A DNA stretch of 64,000 nt from Bacillus sp. REN10 (lineage in GTDB: Bacteria; Bacillota; Bacilli; Bacillales; Domibacillaceae), in contig NZ_JADHDW010000006.1 in NCBI RefSeq assembly GCF_016820555.1, positions 62,001-126,000 of the forward strand, written 5' to 3'. The stretch's first letter is position 1, and each line of letters starts with the position of its first letter. The position numbers and the translations under genes were made by a program. Shown piece after piece: positions 30,928 to 39,648 of the stretch. Under the pieces are notes generated by a model that was given only the letters and a program-made list of their open reading frames with translations, had not been told where the DNA came from and did no database searches.

Positions 30928-32211
30928 ATGGAAAAGCTGAAAATTGTTGGAGGACGTCCGTTGAAGGGAACCATTAAAGTTGATGGAGCGAAGAATAGTG
31001 CGGTTGCTCTTGTTCCTGCCACCATTTTGGCGGAGTCTCCAGTCACCATTGAAGGGCTGCCGGATATATCTGATATTCATATGCTAAAGGGGCTATTGGA
31101 AGAAATCGGTGGAGAAGTCACCTTTAAAGATGGCGAAATGCAAGTAGATCCTACGAATATGATTGCGATGCCTCTTCCGAATGGCCGCGTTAAAAAGCTT
31201 AGAGCTTCCTACTATTTGATGGGCGCCATGCTTGGGCGGTTTAAGAAGGCAGTCATTGGTCTTCCGGGCGGCTGCCATTTAGGTCCTCGTCCTATTGATC
31301 AGCACATTAAAGGGTTTGAAGCGCTTGGAGCAGAAGTAACGAATGAACAAGGGGCTATTTACTTGCGAGCGGAAGAGCTTCGCGGCGCAAGAATTTATTT
31401 AGATGTGGTCAGTGTAGGGGCTACCATTAATATTATGCTTGCTGCTGTGAAAGCGAAAGGGCGCACCATCATTGAAAATGCGGCAAAAGAGCCGGAAATT
31501 ATTGATGTGGCTACATTGTTAAACAATATGGGCGCAAAGATTAAAGGAGCCGGCACAGATGTGATCCGAATCGATGGTGTGGAACAGTTGAACGGTTGCC
31601 GTCATACGATTATTCCCGACCGAATCGAAGCCGGTACCTTTATGATTCTTGCCGCGGCTGCTGGTGAAGGAATTGTCATCGACAATGTCATTCCTCTGCA
31701 TTTAGAGTCTTTAATAGCAAAGCTGCGAGAGATGAACATTCCAATTGAGACGGCCGATGACAAAATTTTTGTTGGAAAAGCAGATCAATTAAAAGCAGTC
31801 GACATTAAAACGCTTGTTTATCCAGGTTTTCCTACTGATCTTCAACAGCCTTTTACCGCTCTCTTAACAAAAGCCGAGGGATCGGCTATTGTAACGGATA
31901 CGATTTATTCTGCCCGGTTTAAACATGTGGATGAATTGCGCCGGATGAATGCCAATATGAAAGTGGAAGGGCGGTCCGCTGTGATCAACGGTTCCGTACA
32001 GCTGCAAGGCGCTAAAGTAAAGGCGAGTGATTTGCGTGCTGGAGCGGCTCTTGTGATTGCTGGATTGATGGCAGAAGGTGTGACAGAAGTAACCGGGCTT
32101 GAGCATATTGATAGAGGATATAGCAGGCTCGTTGAAAAGCTGAGCGACATCGGCGCAGAACTTTGGCGAGAGAAGCTATCTGAAGAAGAATTAGAGCAAA
32201 TAAAAAGCTGA
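30928..32211 (+). CDS. murZ: UDP-GlcNAc 1-carboxyvinyltransferase 2
   Basis: 427-residue enolpyruvyl transferase, first committed step of peptidoglycan synthesis and target of fosfomycin. The catalytic Cys116 is in [14 protein letters not shown], and RRMNANM is also conserved. The start is ATG at 30928 behind AAGGGAG; eight upstream in-frame codons are excluded. This is the secondary (MurAB/MurZ) paralogue by its position between tal and glpX; the main MurAA copy is at 56766. Confidence 0.94.
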   Translation: MEKLKIVGGRPLKGTIKVDGAKNSAVALVPATILAESPVTIEGLPDISDIHMLKGLLEEIGGEVTFKDGEMQVDPTNMIAMPLPNGRVKKLRASYYLMGAMLGRFKKAVIGLPGGCHLGPRPIDQHIKGFEALGAEVTNEQGAIYLRAEELRGARIYLDVVSVGATINIMLAAVKAKGRTIIENAAKEPEIIDVATLLNNMGAKIKGAGTDVIRIDGVEQLNGCRHTIIPDRIEAGTFMILAAAAGEGIVIDNVIPLHLESLIAKLREMNIPIETADDKIFVGKADQLKAVDIKTLVYPGFPTDLQQPFTALLTKAEGSAIVTDTIYSARFKHVDELRRMNANMKVEGRSAVINGSVQLQGAKVKASDLRAGAALVIAGLMAEGVTEVTGLEHIDRGYSRLVEKLSDIGAELWREKLSEEELEQIKS

Positions 32212-32311
32212 ACAATTGTTATCTGCAATTTCTTCTGTATGTGTTACAATATATATGTTAATGTGATATACGGATTAAAATTTGCAATAGTAGTACAGGA
32301 GGAAAACCAAA

Positions 32312-33277
32312 ATGGAAAGAAGTTTATCAATGGAGCTTGTCCGTGTAACGGAGGCCGCAGCTTTAGCTTCCGCTCGCTGGATGGGACGAGGAAAGAAAAA
32401 TGAGGCGGATGACGCGGCAACTTCTGCTATGCGTGACGTGTTCGATACGATCCCGATGAAAGGAACAGTTGTTATCGGTGAAGGTGAGATGGACGAGGCT
32501 CCAATGCTGTACATCGGCGAGAAACTTGGTACTGGCTACGGTCCAAGAGTGGATGTAGCTGTAGATCCCCTGGAAGGTACAAATATTGTGGCATCTGGCG
32601 GTTGGAATGCACTAGCTGTACTGGCTGTAGCTGACCATGGCAACCTCCTACATGCCCCAGATATGTATATGGACAAAATCGCAGTTGGTCCAGAAGCGGT
32701 TGGTCAAATTGATATTAATGCGTCTGTGCTTGATAATTTAAAAGCTGTCGCAAAAGCAAAAAATAAAGATATTGAGGATGTTGTAGCTACGGTATTAAAC
32801 CGTCCGCGTCATGCCGAGATCATTGCGCAATTGCGCGAAGCAGGCGCCCGCATTAAATTAATTAATGACGGTGACGTGGCAGGTGCGATTAACACAGCAT
32901 TTGATAAAACTGGTGTAGACATCCTATTTGGTTCTGGCGGAGCTCCAGAAGGTGTTATTGCGGCTGTAGCTTTGAAATGTCTTGGAGGAGAAATTCAAGG
33001 ACGTTTACTTCCGCAAGATGAAGCTGAAATTAGACGCTGCGAAGGAATGGGACTTGATGTGAACAAAGTGCTTCGCATGGAAGATCTTGTTCGCGGTGAC
33101 GATGCCATCTTTGCTGCGACAGGAGTAACGGATGGTGAGCTAATGCGCGGCGTTCAATTCAAAGGCTCTTATGGAGAAACACATTCGATCGTTATGAGAG
33201 CAAAATCTGGTACGGTTCGTTTTATCGATGGTCGCCATAGCTTAAGCAAGAAGCCAAATTTAGTCATTAAACCTTAA
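32312..33277 (+). CDS. glpX: Class II fructose-1,6-bisphosphatase
   Basis: 321-residue GlpX-type phosphatase of gluconeogenesis. It has the metal/phosphate motifs [12 protein letters not shown] and VDPLEGTN, and [10 protein letters not shown]. In B. subtilis the homologue (YwjI) is the second fructose bisphosphatase. An AGGAGG lies upstream of the ATG. An extended -10 (TGTTACAAT, 32242-32250) suggests its own promoter. It stands near fbaA and tal in a central-carbon cluster. Confidence 0.95.
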   Translation: MERSLSMELVRVTEAAALASARWMGRGKKNEADDAATSAMRDVFDTIPMKGTVVIGEGEMDEAPMLYIGEKLGTGYGPRVDVAVDPLEGTNIVASGGWNALAVLAVADHGNLLHAPDMYMDKIAVGPEAVGQIDINASVLDNLKAVAKAKNKDIEDVVATVLNRPRHAEIIAQLREAGARIKLINDGDVAGAINTAFDKTGVDILFGSGGAPEGVIAAVALKCLGGEIQGRLLPQDEAEIRRCEGMGLDVNKVLRMEDLVRGDDAIFAATGVTDGELMRGVQFKGSYGETHSIVMRAKSGTVRFIDGRHSLSKKPNLVIKP

Positions 33278-33290
33278 TAGCAATCCGACA

Positions 33291-33333
33291 GTAGAAGCAG
33301 GAGACTCACCTGTTTCTGCTGTTTCATTTTTTG
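33291..33333 (+). terminator. Terminator after glpX
   Basis: GTAGAAGCAGG / CCTGTTTCTGC, eleven pairs with two G-U wobbles, followed by a T-rich tract. Confidence 0.75.
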
Positions 33334-33498
33334 TAACCCACGATCATTACTGCGAGCAACCGCGTGTGCAACTTTTTCCTTCCTTTACAACCTATTTATT
33401 TATTGCTTCAGTCATCCCTAACAGTTAAAATAGGTATGTTTTATAAAGAACGGCTCTCTATTGTATATGGGAGAATTAAACTAAAGTGTGGTGCCAAA

Positions 33499-34782
33499 AT
33501 GGAAGAATTAACAATATCCTATTTAGAAAATTTAAAGCTGAAAGAGCTTTATGAACTCGCGCGTACATATAAAATTTCTTACTATAGTAAATTAACAAAA
33601 AAAGAATTGATTTTCGCTATTTTAAAAGCGCGCGCGGAAGAACAAGGCTTTTTCTTCATGGAAGGCGTTTTAGAGATCATTCAATCAGAAGGCTTCGGTT
33701 TCTTGAGGCCGATCAATTACTCACCTAGCTCCGAAGATATCTATATCTCTGCTTCTCAAATTCGCCGCTTTGATTTAAGAAATGGCGATAAAGTATCTGG
33801 AAAGGTACGACCTCCTAAAGAAAATGAGCGCTATTATGGTCTTCTGCATGTAGAAGCGGTTAATGGCGATGATCCGGAAACAGCGAAAGAGCGTGTTCAT
33901 TTCCCTGCACTGACTCCTTTATACCCGGACCGTCAAATCTTACTCGAAACGAACCCTAAAAATCTTTCTACTCGAATTATGGATTTAATTTCGCCTGTTG
34001 GCTTCGGTCAGCGCGGATTAATCGTTGCTCCGCCAAAAGCTGGGAAAACGATGCTGTTAAAAGAAATTGCCAACTCCATTACGACCAACCATCCGGAAGC
34101 TGAGCTGATTGTCTTATTAATTGATGAGCGCCCGGAAGAGGTAACGGACATTGAGCGTTCTGTTCAAGCAGAAGTAGTGAGCTCCACATTTGATGAAGTG
34201 CCGGAAAATCATATTAAAGTGGCCGAGCTTGTATTAGAACGTGCGATGCGCTTAGTGGAGCATAAGCGTGATGTCATCATATTGATGGATAGTATTACAA
34301 GATTGGCTCGCGCCTATAACTTGGTCATTCCTCCAAGTGGACGAACATTATCTGGAGGGATCGATCCAGCTGCTTTCCACCGTCCGAAACGCTTTTTCGG
34401 TGCGGCCCGTAATATTGAAGAAGGCGGAAGCTTAACGATTTTAGCCACAGCCCTTGTTGATACAGGTTCCCGTATGGACGATGTTATTTATGAAGAATTT
34501 AAAGGGACGGGAAATATGGAGCTTCATCTCGATCGTTCTCTTGCTGAACGCCGTATCTTCCCAGCTATTGATATTAAACGTTCCGGTACGCGTAAAGAAG
34601 AATTGCTGATCCAAAAAGAACAGCTGGAAATGATTTGGTCGATTCGCAAAACGATGTCGGATTCACCGGATCTTGCGGAAAAATTCCTTCGCCGATTGCG
34701 CCAAACGAGATCGAATGCTGATTTCATCGAGCAGCTGGTTGCGGAAATTAAAACCAATGGACCATCGAAACGAATTTTATAA
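33499..34782 (+). CDS. rho: Transcription termination factor Rho
   Basis: 427-residue RNA-dependent ATPase hexamer subunit. The N-terminal Rho-N domain ([20 protein letters not shown]) is followed by the cold-shock-like RNA-binding domain ([20 protein letters not shown]). The ATPase core has Walker A at about residues 177-185 (APPKAGKTM) and [12 protein letters not shown] at 33499 gives exactly the B. subtilis length, although its ribosome site is weak; 45 in-frame codons upstream are not supported. Rho in this lineage also restrains antisense and sporulation transcription. Confidence 0.95.
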   Translation: MEELTISYLENLKLKELYELARTYKISYYSKLTKKELIFAILKARAEEQGFFFMEGVLEIIQSEGFGFLRPINYSPSSEDIYISASQIRRFDLRNGDKVSGKVRPPKENERYYGLLHVEAVNGDDPETAKERVHFPALTPLYPDRQILLETNPKNLSTRIMDLISPVGFGQRGLIVAPPKAGKTMLLKEIANSITTNHPEAELIVLLIDERPEEVTDIERSVQAEVVSSTFDEVPENHIKVAELVLERAMRLVEHKRDVIILMDSITRLARAYNLVIPPSGRTLSGGIDPAAFHRPKRFFGAARNIEEGGSLTILATALVDTGSRMDDVIYEEFKGTGNMELHLDRSLAERRIFPAIDIKRSGTRKEELLIQKEQLEMIWSIRKTMSDSPDLAEKFLRRLRQTRSNADFIEQLVAEIKTNGPSKRIL

Positions 34783-34789
34783 TTCCTAA

Positions 34790-34818
34790 TTGATTTTTAT
34801 TTATAGGCTTGTTATAAT
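34790..34818 (+). promoter_or_regulatory. rpmE promoter
   Basis: TTGATT, 17 bp, TATAAT. It gives rpmE its own transcript with a leader of about 95 nt. Confidence 0.7.
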
Positions 34819-34839
34819 GTTGAGGTGTGTTTAGTAATT

Positions 34840-34867
34840 AAGTTCGGTGTTTTTCTTTGCCGGACTT
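34840..34867 (+). promoter_or_regulatory. Hairpin in rpmE leader
   Basis: AAGTTCGG and CCGGACTT pair over eight bases around a 12-nt loop, about 10-15 nt from the predicted transcript start. Firmicutes L31 genes are known to carry leader RNAs that may bind L31 for feedback. Whether this hairpin belongs to that class needs a covariance-model match. Confidence 0.4.
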
Positions 34868-34920
34868 CGTATATACTTACTCTGTTTCGAAATGATTCAG
34901 GGCGGAAGGAGATGACAAGA

Positions 34921-35124
34921 ATGAAAGCAGGAATTCATCCAAATTACAAAAAAGTAATGGTAAAATGCGCATGCGGAAACGAGTTTGAAACTGGTTCTGT
35001 AAACGAGGAAATCAAAGTTGAGGTTTGCTCTGAGTGCCATCCATTCTATACTGGTCGCCAAAAATTCGCTGATGCTGGCGGACGTGTTGACCGTTTCAAC
35101 AAAAAATACGGCATCAAGAACTAA
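34921..35124 (+). CDS. rpmE: 50S ribosomal protein L31
   Basis: 67-residue L31 of the zinc-containing C+ type: Cys16 and Cys18 in VKCACGNEF, Cys36 and Cys39 in VCSECHPFY. The zinc-free paralogue (ytiA/rpmE2) usually replaces it under zinc starvation and is not in this window. AAGGAG nine bases upstream selects the ATG at 34921 over upstream in-frame ATG codons. Confidence 0.96.
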   Translation: MKAGIHPNYKKVMVKCACGNEFETGSVNEEIKVEVCSECHPFYTGRQKFADAGGRVDRFNKKYGIKN

Positions 35125-35139
35125 TGAAGTCAAAAAGAC

Positions 35140-35177
35140 AGGCAAGGAGTTAACAATTAACTGCTTGCCTTTTTTTT
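35140..35177 (+). terminator. Terminator after rpmE
   Basis: AGGCAAGGAGTTAA pairs with TTAACTGCTTGCCT around CAA (one internal mismatch), followed by T7. Confidence 0.88.
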
Positions 35178-35211
35178 GTACGTTGAACGATGAAAGTGGG
35201 GTTTTTCTTTC

Positions 35212-35811
35212 ATGTATGTAATGAAACAAACTGGGTGGTTAGAAGTCATTTGTGGAAGTATGTTCTCCGGAAAGTCGGAGGAGCTGATTCGTCGTGTCCG
35301 TCGTGCTCAATTTGCTAAACAAAAGATTATGGTATTTAAACCGGCCATTGATAACCGTTATAGCGAGGAATCGGTGGTGTCTCACAATGGTTCATCTGTG
35401 ATGGCCAAACCGATTCAAAACAGTGCAGCCATTTTAGCCGAAGTGACGTCTGATATAGATATAGTAGCAATAGATGAAGCGCAGTTTTTTGATGATGAAA
35501 TTACGAAGGTAGCCCAAACGTTAGCGAATCAAGGACATCGAGTAGTCTTAGCAGGTTTGGATCAAGATTTTCGCGGGGAGCCATTTGGTCCTATGCCTGC
35601 TTTAATGGCAGCAGCGGAGCTAGTTACGAAATTGCAAGCGGTTTGTGCTGTTTGCGGGTCACCAGCTAGCCGCACGCAGCGCTTAATTAATGGACAACCT
35701 GCTAAATATGACGATCCAGTCATTTTAGTCGGTGCATCGGAGAGTTATGAACCGCGCTGCCGCCATCATCATGAAGTGCCTAAAGCTGTTCATCACCTAG
35801 AGAAAAAATAA
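35212..35811 (+). CDS. tdk: Thymidine kinase
   Basis: 199-residue type II thymidine kinase of the pyrimidine salvage pathway. P-loop in [14 protein letters not shown], the DEAQFF magnesium/Walker B motif, [12 protein letters not shown], and a zinc site formed by CAVCGSPA and the C-terminal CRHHH. ATG at 35212; GTGGGG lies upstream at a somewhat long distance. Confidence 0.96.
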   Translation: MYVMKQTGWLEVICGSMFSGKSEELIRRVRRAQFAKQKIMVFKPAIDNRYSEESVVSHNGSSVMAKPIQNSAAILAEVTSDIDIVAIDEAQFFDDEITKVAQTLANQGHRVVLAGLDQDFRGEPFGPMPALMAAAELVTKLQAVCAVCGSPASRTQRLINGQPAKYDDPVILVGASESYEPRCRHHHEVPKAVHHLEKK

Positions 35812-35824
35812 TTCGAAGTCGGAT

Positions 35825-35870
35825 AAACCTCCTTTAAACAGGTCAACCTAAGCGTAAAGGAGGTTTTTTT
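35825..35870 (+). terminator. Terminator after tdk that contains the next gene's Shine-Dalgarno
   Basis: AAACCTCCTTTA pairs with TAAAGGAGGTTT over twelve bases, followed by a T tract that runs to the next ATG. The 3' arm contains AGGAGG (35858-35863), correctly spaced seven bases before the lipoprotein start at 35871. Confidence 0.75.
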
Positions 35871-36293
35871 ATGCGCTTTTTTCTGATGGCTATATTGTTA
35901 GCATTTGCTTTAGGTGCGTGTGGAGATAAACAAGCTTCACAAGAAAGCTGGAATGAAAACAAGAATGGAAAAGAGTTTGCCCCTGACAAATTGACGAAAA
36001 CGCGAGCAGATGAAGCGAAGCAAGATGATCCAGTCAACACGAATCAAAATCCGAACTTTTTAGATTTATCACCAAACCAGCCAACTCGAGGCACAGACAT
36101 TGACCACGCTCGCGATGTCATTAAGCGCTTTACCCCATACGAACCAGGATCAGTATGGATTAACGGCAATAAGATGAGAGTCACTGTGCATCAAAAACAA
36201 GGTCGCCGCTACACAGATGACGAAGCAAAAGAAGCCTACAAAAGCCTAGTGGCTGCCCTGCCAAGATACAAAATCGACATGGTGATCAAATAA
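35871..36293 (+). CDS. Small putative lipoprotein
   Basis: 140-residue protein with a lipoprotein signal: basic start (MRFF), a hydrophobic stretch, and the lipobox LGAC with Cys17 as the likely lipidated residue. The mature part is polar and Asn/Lys/Asp-rich to about residue 75, then a compact domain (DIDHARDVIKRF ... AALPRYKIDMVIK). The family was not identified with certainty; it resembles sporulation-type small Bacillus lipoproteins only in general build. Its ribosome site is inside the tdk terminator hairpin, so translation may depend on how the transcript is made. Confidence 0.75.
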   Translation: MRFFLMAILLAFALGACGDKQASQESWNENKNGKEFAPDKLTKTRADEAKQDDPVNTNQNPNFLDLSPNQPTRGTDIDHARDVIKRFTPYEPGSVWINGNKMRVTVHQKQGRRYTDDEAKEAYKSLVAALPRYKIDMVIK

Positions 36294-36300
36294 ATCCCCG

Positions 36301-36331
36301 CCTTTTTCAGCTCGGCTGAAAAAGGTTTTTT
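36301..36331 (+). terminator. Terminator after lipoprotein gene
   Basis: Perfect 11-bp stem CCTTTTTCAGC / GCTGAAAAAGG followed by T6. Confidence 0.88.
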
Positions 36332-36344
36332 CGATGTTCGAGCG

Positions 36345-36637
36345 CCTTCCGCATTTCGTGTTGTCTAGCTCCGCCTCCTAGACACTCGAGTCAAATAACC
36401 TGTCGCTTGCAAGACTGTCGTCTTTCCAGCGCCAGAACATTTGCTTGTCGTGTCTGAACAGTCGGCTCCGCATTTCGTGTTGTCCAGCTGCAGGCGCCAG
36501 CGACTAGTGTACTTCCGCCATCCTCCTTACGATAAGTCAACATCGATTCACTGTCGTTCATCGTGCTTCCTTTATCTCATACGGCTGGCTGCAGTCCATA
36601 CGTCGCTAAACGGCGCCTTCCGCATTTCGTGTTGTCC
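36345..36637. repeat. Dispersed intergenic repeat, copy C (module X then Y)
   Basis: Module X (36348-36488) keeps the conserved ends (CCTAGACACTCGAGTCAAAT ... CATTTGCTTGTCGTGTCT), but its ~45-nt core differs from copies A and B and holds its own small hairpin (AAGAC/GTCTT). Module Y (36490-36632) is complete, with inverted ends GGCGCCAGCGAC and GTCGCTAAACGGCGCC. The boundary phrase here is CCGCATTTCGTGTTGTC. The right end supplies the TTGTCC -35 hexamer used by the prfA promoter. Confidence 0.87.
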
Positions 36638-36660
36638 TGTTTTTTTTGATATTATATAAT
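36632..36660 (+). promoter_or_regulatory. prfA promoter, -35 inside repeat end
   Basis: TTGTCC (36632-36637), 17 bp, perfect TATAAT (36655-36660). The -35 is the terminal part of repeat copy C. Confidence 0.6.
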
Positions 36661-36694
36661 AGTAACATTATGGACGAATAGTTGAGGTGACGTT

Positions 36695-37765
36695 ATGTTT
36701 GATCGGTTGCAGGCGGTTGAGGACCGTTATGATAAGTTAAATGAGCTTTTGAGTGATCCGGAGATTGTGAATGATCCGAAGAAGCTTAGAGATTATTCGA
36801 AGGAACAATCAGATATCCAAGAAACGGTTGAAGTGTATCGTGAGTATAAGGAAGCGAAGTCGCAATATCAAGATGCGAAGGCGATGCTCGAAGAGAAATT
36901 GGATGCGGACATGCGCGAAATGGTCAAAGAAGAGATGCATGAGTTAGAGGCTCGTTTAGAAGTATATGAAGAGCAATTGAAAATTTTGTTGATCCCGAAA
37001 GACCCGAATGATGACAAAAACGTTATTATGGAGATTCGCGGAGCCGCAGGTGGAGATGAAGCGGCTTTATTTGCTGGCGACCTTTATCGGATGTATAGCC
37101 GTTATGCAGAGGCGCAAGGTTGGAAAACGGAAGTCATTGAAGCGAGCCCGACTGGATTAGGCGGCTATAAAGAGATTATTTTTATGATTAACGGAAAAGG
37201 CGCTTTTTCAAAAATGAAGTTTGAAAATGGAGCGCATCGTGTGCAACGCGTACCAGAAACAGAATCTGGCGGGCGTATTCATACATCAACAGCAACGGTT
37301 GCTTGTTTGCCGGAAGCAGAAGATGTGGAAGTAGAGATTCATGAAAAAGATATTCGAGTAGATACGTTTGCATCGAGCGGACCAGGAGGGCAAAGTGTTA
37401 ATACAACAATGTCTGCTGTTCGCTTAACCCATATTCCAACAGGTACGGTTGTTTCATGTCAGGATGAGAAATCACAAATCAAAAATAAAGAGAAGGCGAT
37501 GAAAGTCCTTCGTGCCCGCGTATATGATAAGTTTCAACAGGAAGCTCAAGCCGAGTATGACGCGCAACGTAAATCGGCTGTCGGTTCCGGTGATCGCTCT
37601 GAACGTATTCGCACGTATAATTTCCCGCAAAACCGTGTGACAGATCACCGAATCGGCTTAACGATTCAAAAGCTGGATCAAATTTTAGAAGGCAAGCTAG
37701 ACGAAGTGCTTAATGCATTAATTATGGAAGAGCAATCGTCCAAGCTTGAAAACTTAGAGGATTAA
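36695..37765 (+). CDS. prfA: Peptide chain release factor 1
   Basis: 356-residue RF1 that ends translation at UAA and UAG. The stop-codon recognition tripeptide PET (187-189, in [16 protein letters not shown]) and the GGQ motif (231-233) that triggers hydrolysis are both present. PrmC, which methylates the GGQ glutamine, is encoded four bases downstream. ATG at 36695 behind GAGGTGA. Confidence 0.97.
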   Translation: MFDRLQAVEDRYDKLNELLSDPEIVNDPKKLRDYSKEQSDIQETVEVYREYKEAKSQYQDAKAMLEEKLDADMREMVKEEMHELEARLEVYEEQLKILLIPKDPNDDKNVIMEIRGAAGGDEAALFAGDLYRMYSRYAEAQGWKTEVIEASPTGLGGYKEIIFMINGKGAFSKMKFENGAHRVQRVPETESGGRIHTSTATVACLPEAEDVEVEIHEKDIRVDTFASSGPGGQSVNTTMSAVRLTHIPTGTVVSCQDEKSQIKNKEKAMKVLRARVYDKFQQEAQAEYDAQRKSAVGSGDRSERIRTYNFPQNRVTDHRIGLTIQKLDQILEGKLDEVLNALIMEEQSSKLENLED

Positions 37766-37768
37766 GCC

Positions 37769-38626
37769 TTGACAAAAAAAGTATATGAAGCCCTCAATTG
37801 GGCTTCTTCTTTTTTAACGGAGCATAAGCGGGATGCAAACGCGGGTGAGATTCTGTTGCAGCATGTGTTAAAGATGAGCCGTTCAGAGCTTTTGGCGAAC
37901 TTGCATGCTCACTTAACAGCACAGCAAGAGGAGCAATGGATTGAAAAAGTGAAAAAGCATGCGCAAGGAGTGCCGATTCAGCATATGATCGGAACGGAGG
38001 AGTTTTACGGTAGAGTCTTTCAAGTGAACCCTCATGTGCTGATCCCTCGCCCAGAAACGGAAGAGCTGATCTGGTATGCATTGAAAAGAATCAAACAATA
38101 TTTTCCGGAGAACGAACCGTTAACGATGGCGGATATCGGGACAGGCAGCGGGATTATTGCGATTACGATGAAATTAGAACAGCCGGATTTGACGGTGTAT
38201 GCGGTAGATGTATCAGAAACAGCGCTTGAAACAGCGAAAACCAACGGAAAAATGTTACAAGCAGATGTAAATTGGCTGCATGGAGATTTATTAAATCCGC
38301 TTATAGAAGCCGGCATTCAATTAGACCTGTTGTTGTCTAACCCGCCATATATTCCTCTGTCGGATAAAACGGAGTTATCCACAGTCGTGGTGGATCATGA
38401 ACCGCATCTTGCTTTGTTTGGTGGAGAAGATGGGCTTGATTTGTATCGTCGTTTTTGTGAACAGCTTCCGTATGTATTGAAAGAAAAAGCCATCGTTGGC
38501 TTTGAAGTAGGAGCTGGACAAGGAGTCGCGGTGCAACAGCTATTGCAACAAACATTTCCGAAAGCATCTGTTCAAGTCGAAAATGATATTAACGGCAAAG
38601 ATCGCATGGTATTTTTGCAAATGTGA
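37769..38626 (+). CDS. prmC: Release factor glutamine methyltransferase
   Basis: 285-residue S-adenosylmethionine methyltransferase that modifies the GGQ glutamine of release factors. It has an N-terminal helical domain, then the SAM fold (ADIGTGSGIIAI) and the catalytic NPPY in LLSNPPYIPL. The start is TTG at 37769, three bases after the prfA stop, so the two are translationally linked. Confidence 0.95.
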   Translation: MTKKVYEALNWASSFLTEHKRDANAGEILLQHVLKMSRSELLANLHAHLTAQQEEQWIEKVKKHAQGVPIQHMIGTEEFYGRVFQVNPHVLIPRPETEELIWYALKRIKQYFPENEPLTMADIGTGSGIIAITMKLEQPDLTVYAVDVSETALETAKTNGKMLQADVNWLHGDLLNPLIEAGIQLDLLLSNPPYIPLSDKTELSTVVVDHEPHLALFGGEDGLDLYRRFCEQLPYVLKEKAIVGFEVGAGQGVAVQQLLQQTFPKASVQVENDINGKDRMVFLQM

Positions 38627-38636
38627 TAGATACATT

Positions 38637-38666
38637 GTTTAAGTTTTTCCTAACCTGGACAGAATG
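38637..38666 (+). promoter_or_regulatory. Candidate sigma-F promoter of spoIIR
   Basis: GTTTA, 15 bp, GGACAGAATG. The -10 part matches GGnnAnAnT fully; the -35 has one mismatch to GyATA. spoIIR is a classic sigma-F gene. Confidence 0.6.
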
Positions 38667-38686
38667 GTAGGCAGGAGGGGAAAACG

Positions 38687-39373
38687 ATGAACAAATTAGT
38701 AGCTGGACTTTATTTATTCACATTATCCATTGCCACGATTATTAGTTTATATATACCAGAGCAAGCCGCTCAAGCCGATGAACCAGTGATTATTCCAAAA
38801 GAGGCGATTCGGTTGCGGATTTTAGCAAACAGCGATCAAGCAAAAGATCAGCAATTAAAACGAAGAATTAGAGATGACGTCAATCAAGAGATTACGAAAT
38901 GGGTGGCACATATTGATTCATTGCCGAAAGCCCGTCAATTATTAAAAGAAAAGTTGCCTGAAATACAGGAAATTGCATTAAAAAGAGCAAGAAAAGAAGG
39001 GTCAACCGAAGCGATTAAGGTAGAATTTGGCCAGGCGAAGTTTCCGACGAAATTATACGGCAATTTCTTATACCCAGCTGGTGAATATGAAGCCATCATT
39101 ATTACGATTGGGGAAGGGCAGGGAGCCAATTGGTGGTGCGTCCTTTATCCGCCGCTTTGCTTTGTCGACTTTTCTAATGGAATGGCTGTTAGTCCTGGTG
39201 TAGAGGAACCAATCGAAGCGGAAAAAGAGAAGAAGCCTTCTGTAAAGAAAGAGGCGGAAGAGGAACCCGAAATGAAACAAGAAGAAAAAGAAGCTCCCGT
39301 ATACGCTGAGGGAGAAGAAGAAACACCAAAAATAAAATTTATGCTTGTCGAAATGTTTAAAGATAAAAAGTAA
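38687..39373 (+). CDS. spoIIR: Forespore signalling protein SpoIIR
   Basis: 228-residue secreted protein made in the forespore; it crosses to the intermembrane space and triggers SpoIIGA to process pro-sigma-E. An N-terminal signal/anchor segment (LVAGLYLFTLSIATIISLYI) is followed by the conserved core IRLRILANSDQAKDQQLKRRIRDDV and GNFLYPAGEYEA ... WWCVLYPPLCFVD. Residues ~175-215 are a Lys/Glu-rich low-complexity insert before the conserved C-terminal KFMLVEMF. AGGAGGGG precedes the ATG. Confidence 0.95.
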   Translation: MNKLVAGLYLFTLSIATIISLYIPEQAAQADEPVIIPKEAIRLRILANSDQAKDQQLKRRIRDDVNQEITKWVAHIDSLPKARQLLKEKLPEIQEIALKRARKEGSTEAIKVEFGQAKFPTKLYGNFLYPAGEYEAIIITIGEGQGANWWCVLYPPLCFVDFSNGMAVSPGVEEPIEAEKEKKPSVKKEAEEEPEMKQEEKEAPVYAEGEEETPKIKFMLVEMFKDKK

Positions 39374-39405
39374 CGGGAAAAAAATCGACGAATTTCCCCA
39401 AAAAG

Positions 39406-39648
39406 TTATTCACATGTTGATAGAAAGAAGAGTAATTTTATCATTTTTCAGAAAACTATCCACATTTGTCCACAGAGTTATGCACATTATCTAAAAAACT
39501 ATCCACAGTTTGTGTATAACTCTGGTGGGTTTGTGAATAGAGTGTGAGAAATATAGCGGAAAATGCAGAAATGAAAAAGGTGAGCAAAAATGAAAACAGT
39601 TTATTGGGATGTGGATAAAAATGTGGATGACGATCATATTTATCCACA
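39406..39648. promoter_or_regulatory. DnaA-box cluster at ywlC
   Basis: Ten 9-mers fit or nearly fit TTATNCACA. Plus strand: 39406 TTATTCACA, 39456 CTATCCACA, 39466 TTGTCCACA, 39478 TTATGCACA, 39499 CTATCCACA, 39640 TTATCCACA. Minus strand: 39511 (TTATACACA), 39532 (CTATTCACA), 39610 (TTATCCACA), 39622 (TCATCCACA). Two perfect TTATCCACA boxes are inside the first codons of ywlC. In B. subtilis the ywlC region is one of the known DnaA-box clusters outside oriC, so this is a conserved site that probably titrates DnaA or regulates ywlC. Confidence 0.85.

Noticed and set aside
33364-33498. 45-codon extension upstream of rho
   Set aside because: Not like any Rho N-terminus; ATG 33499 yields the same length as B. 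subtilis Rho.
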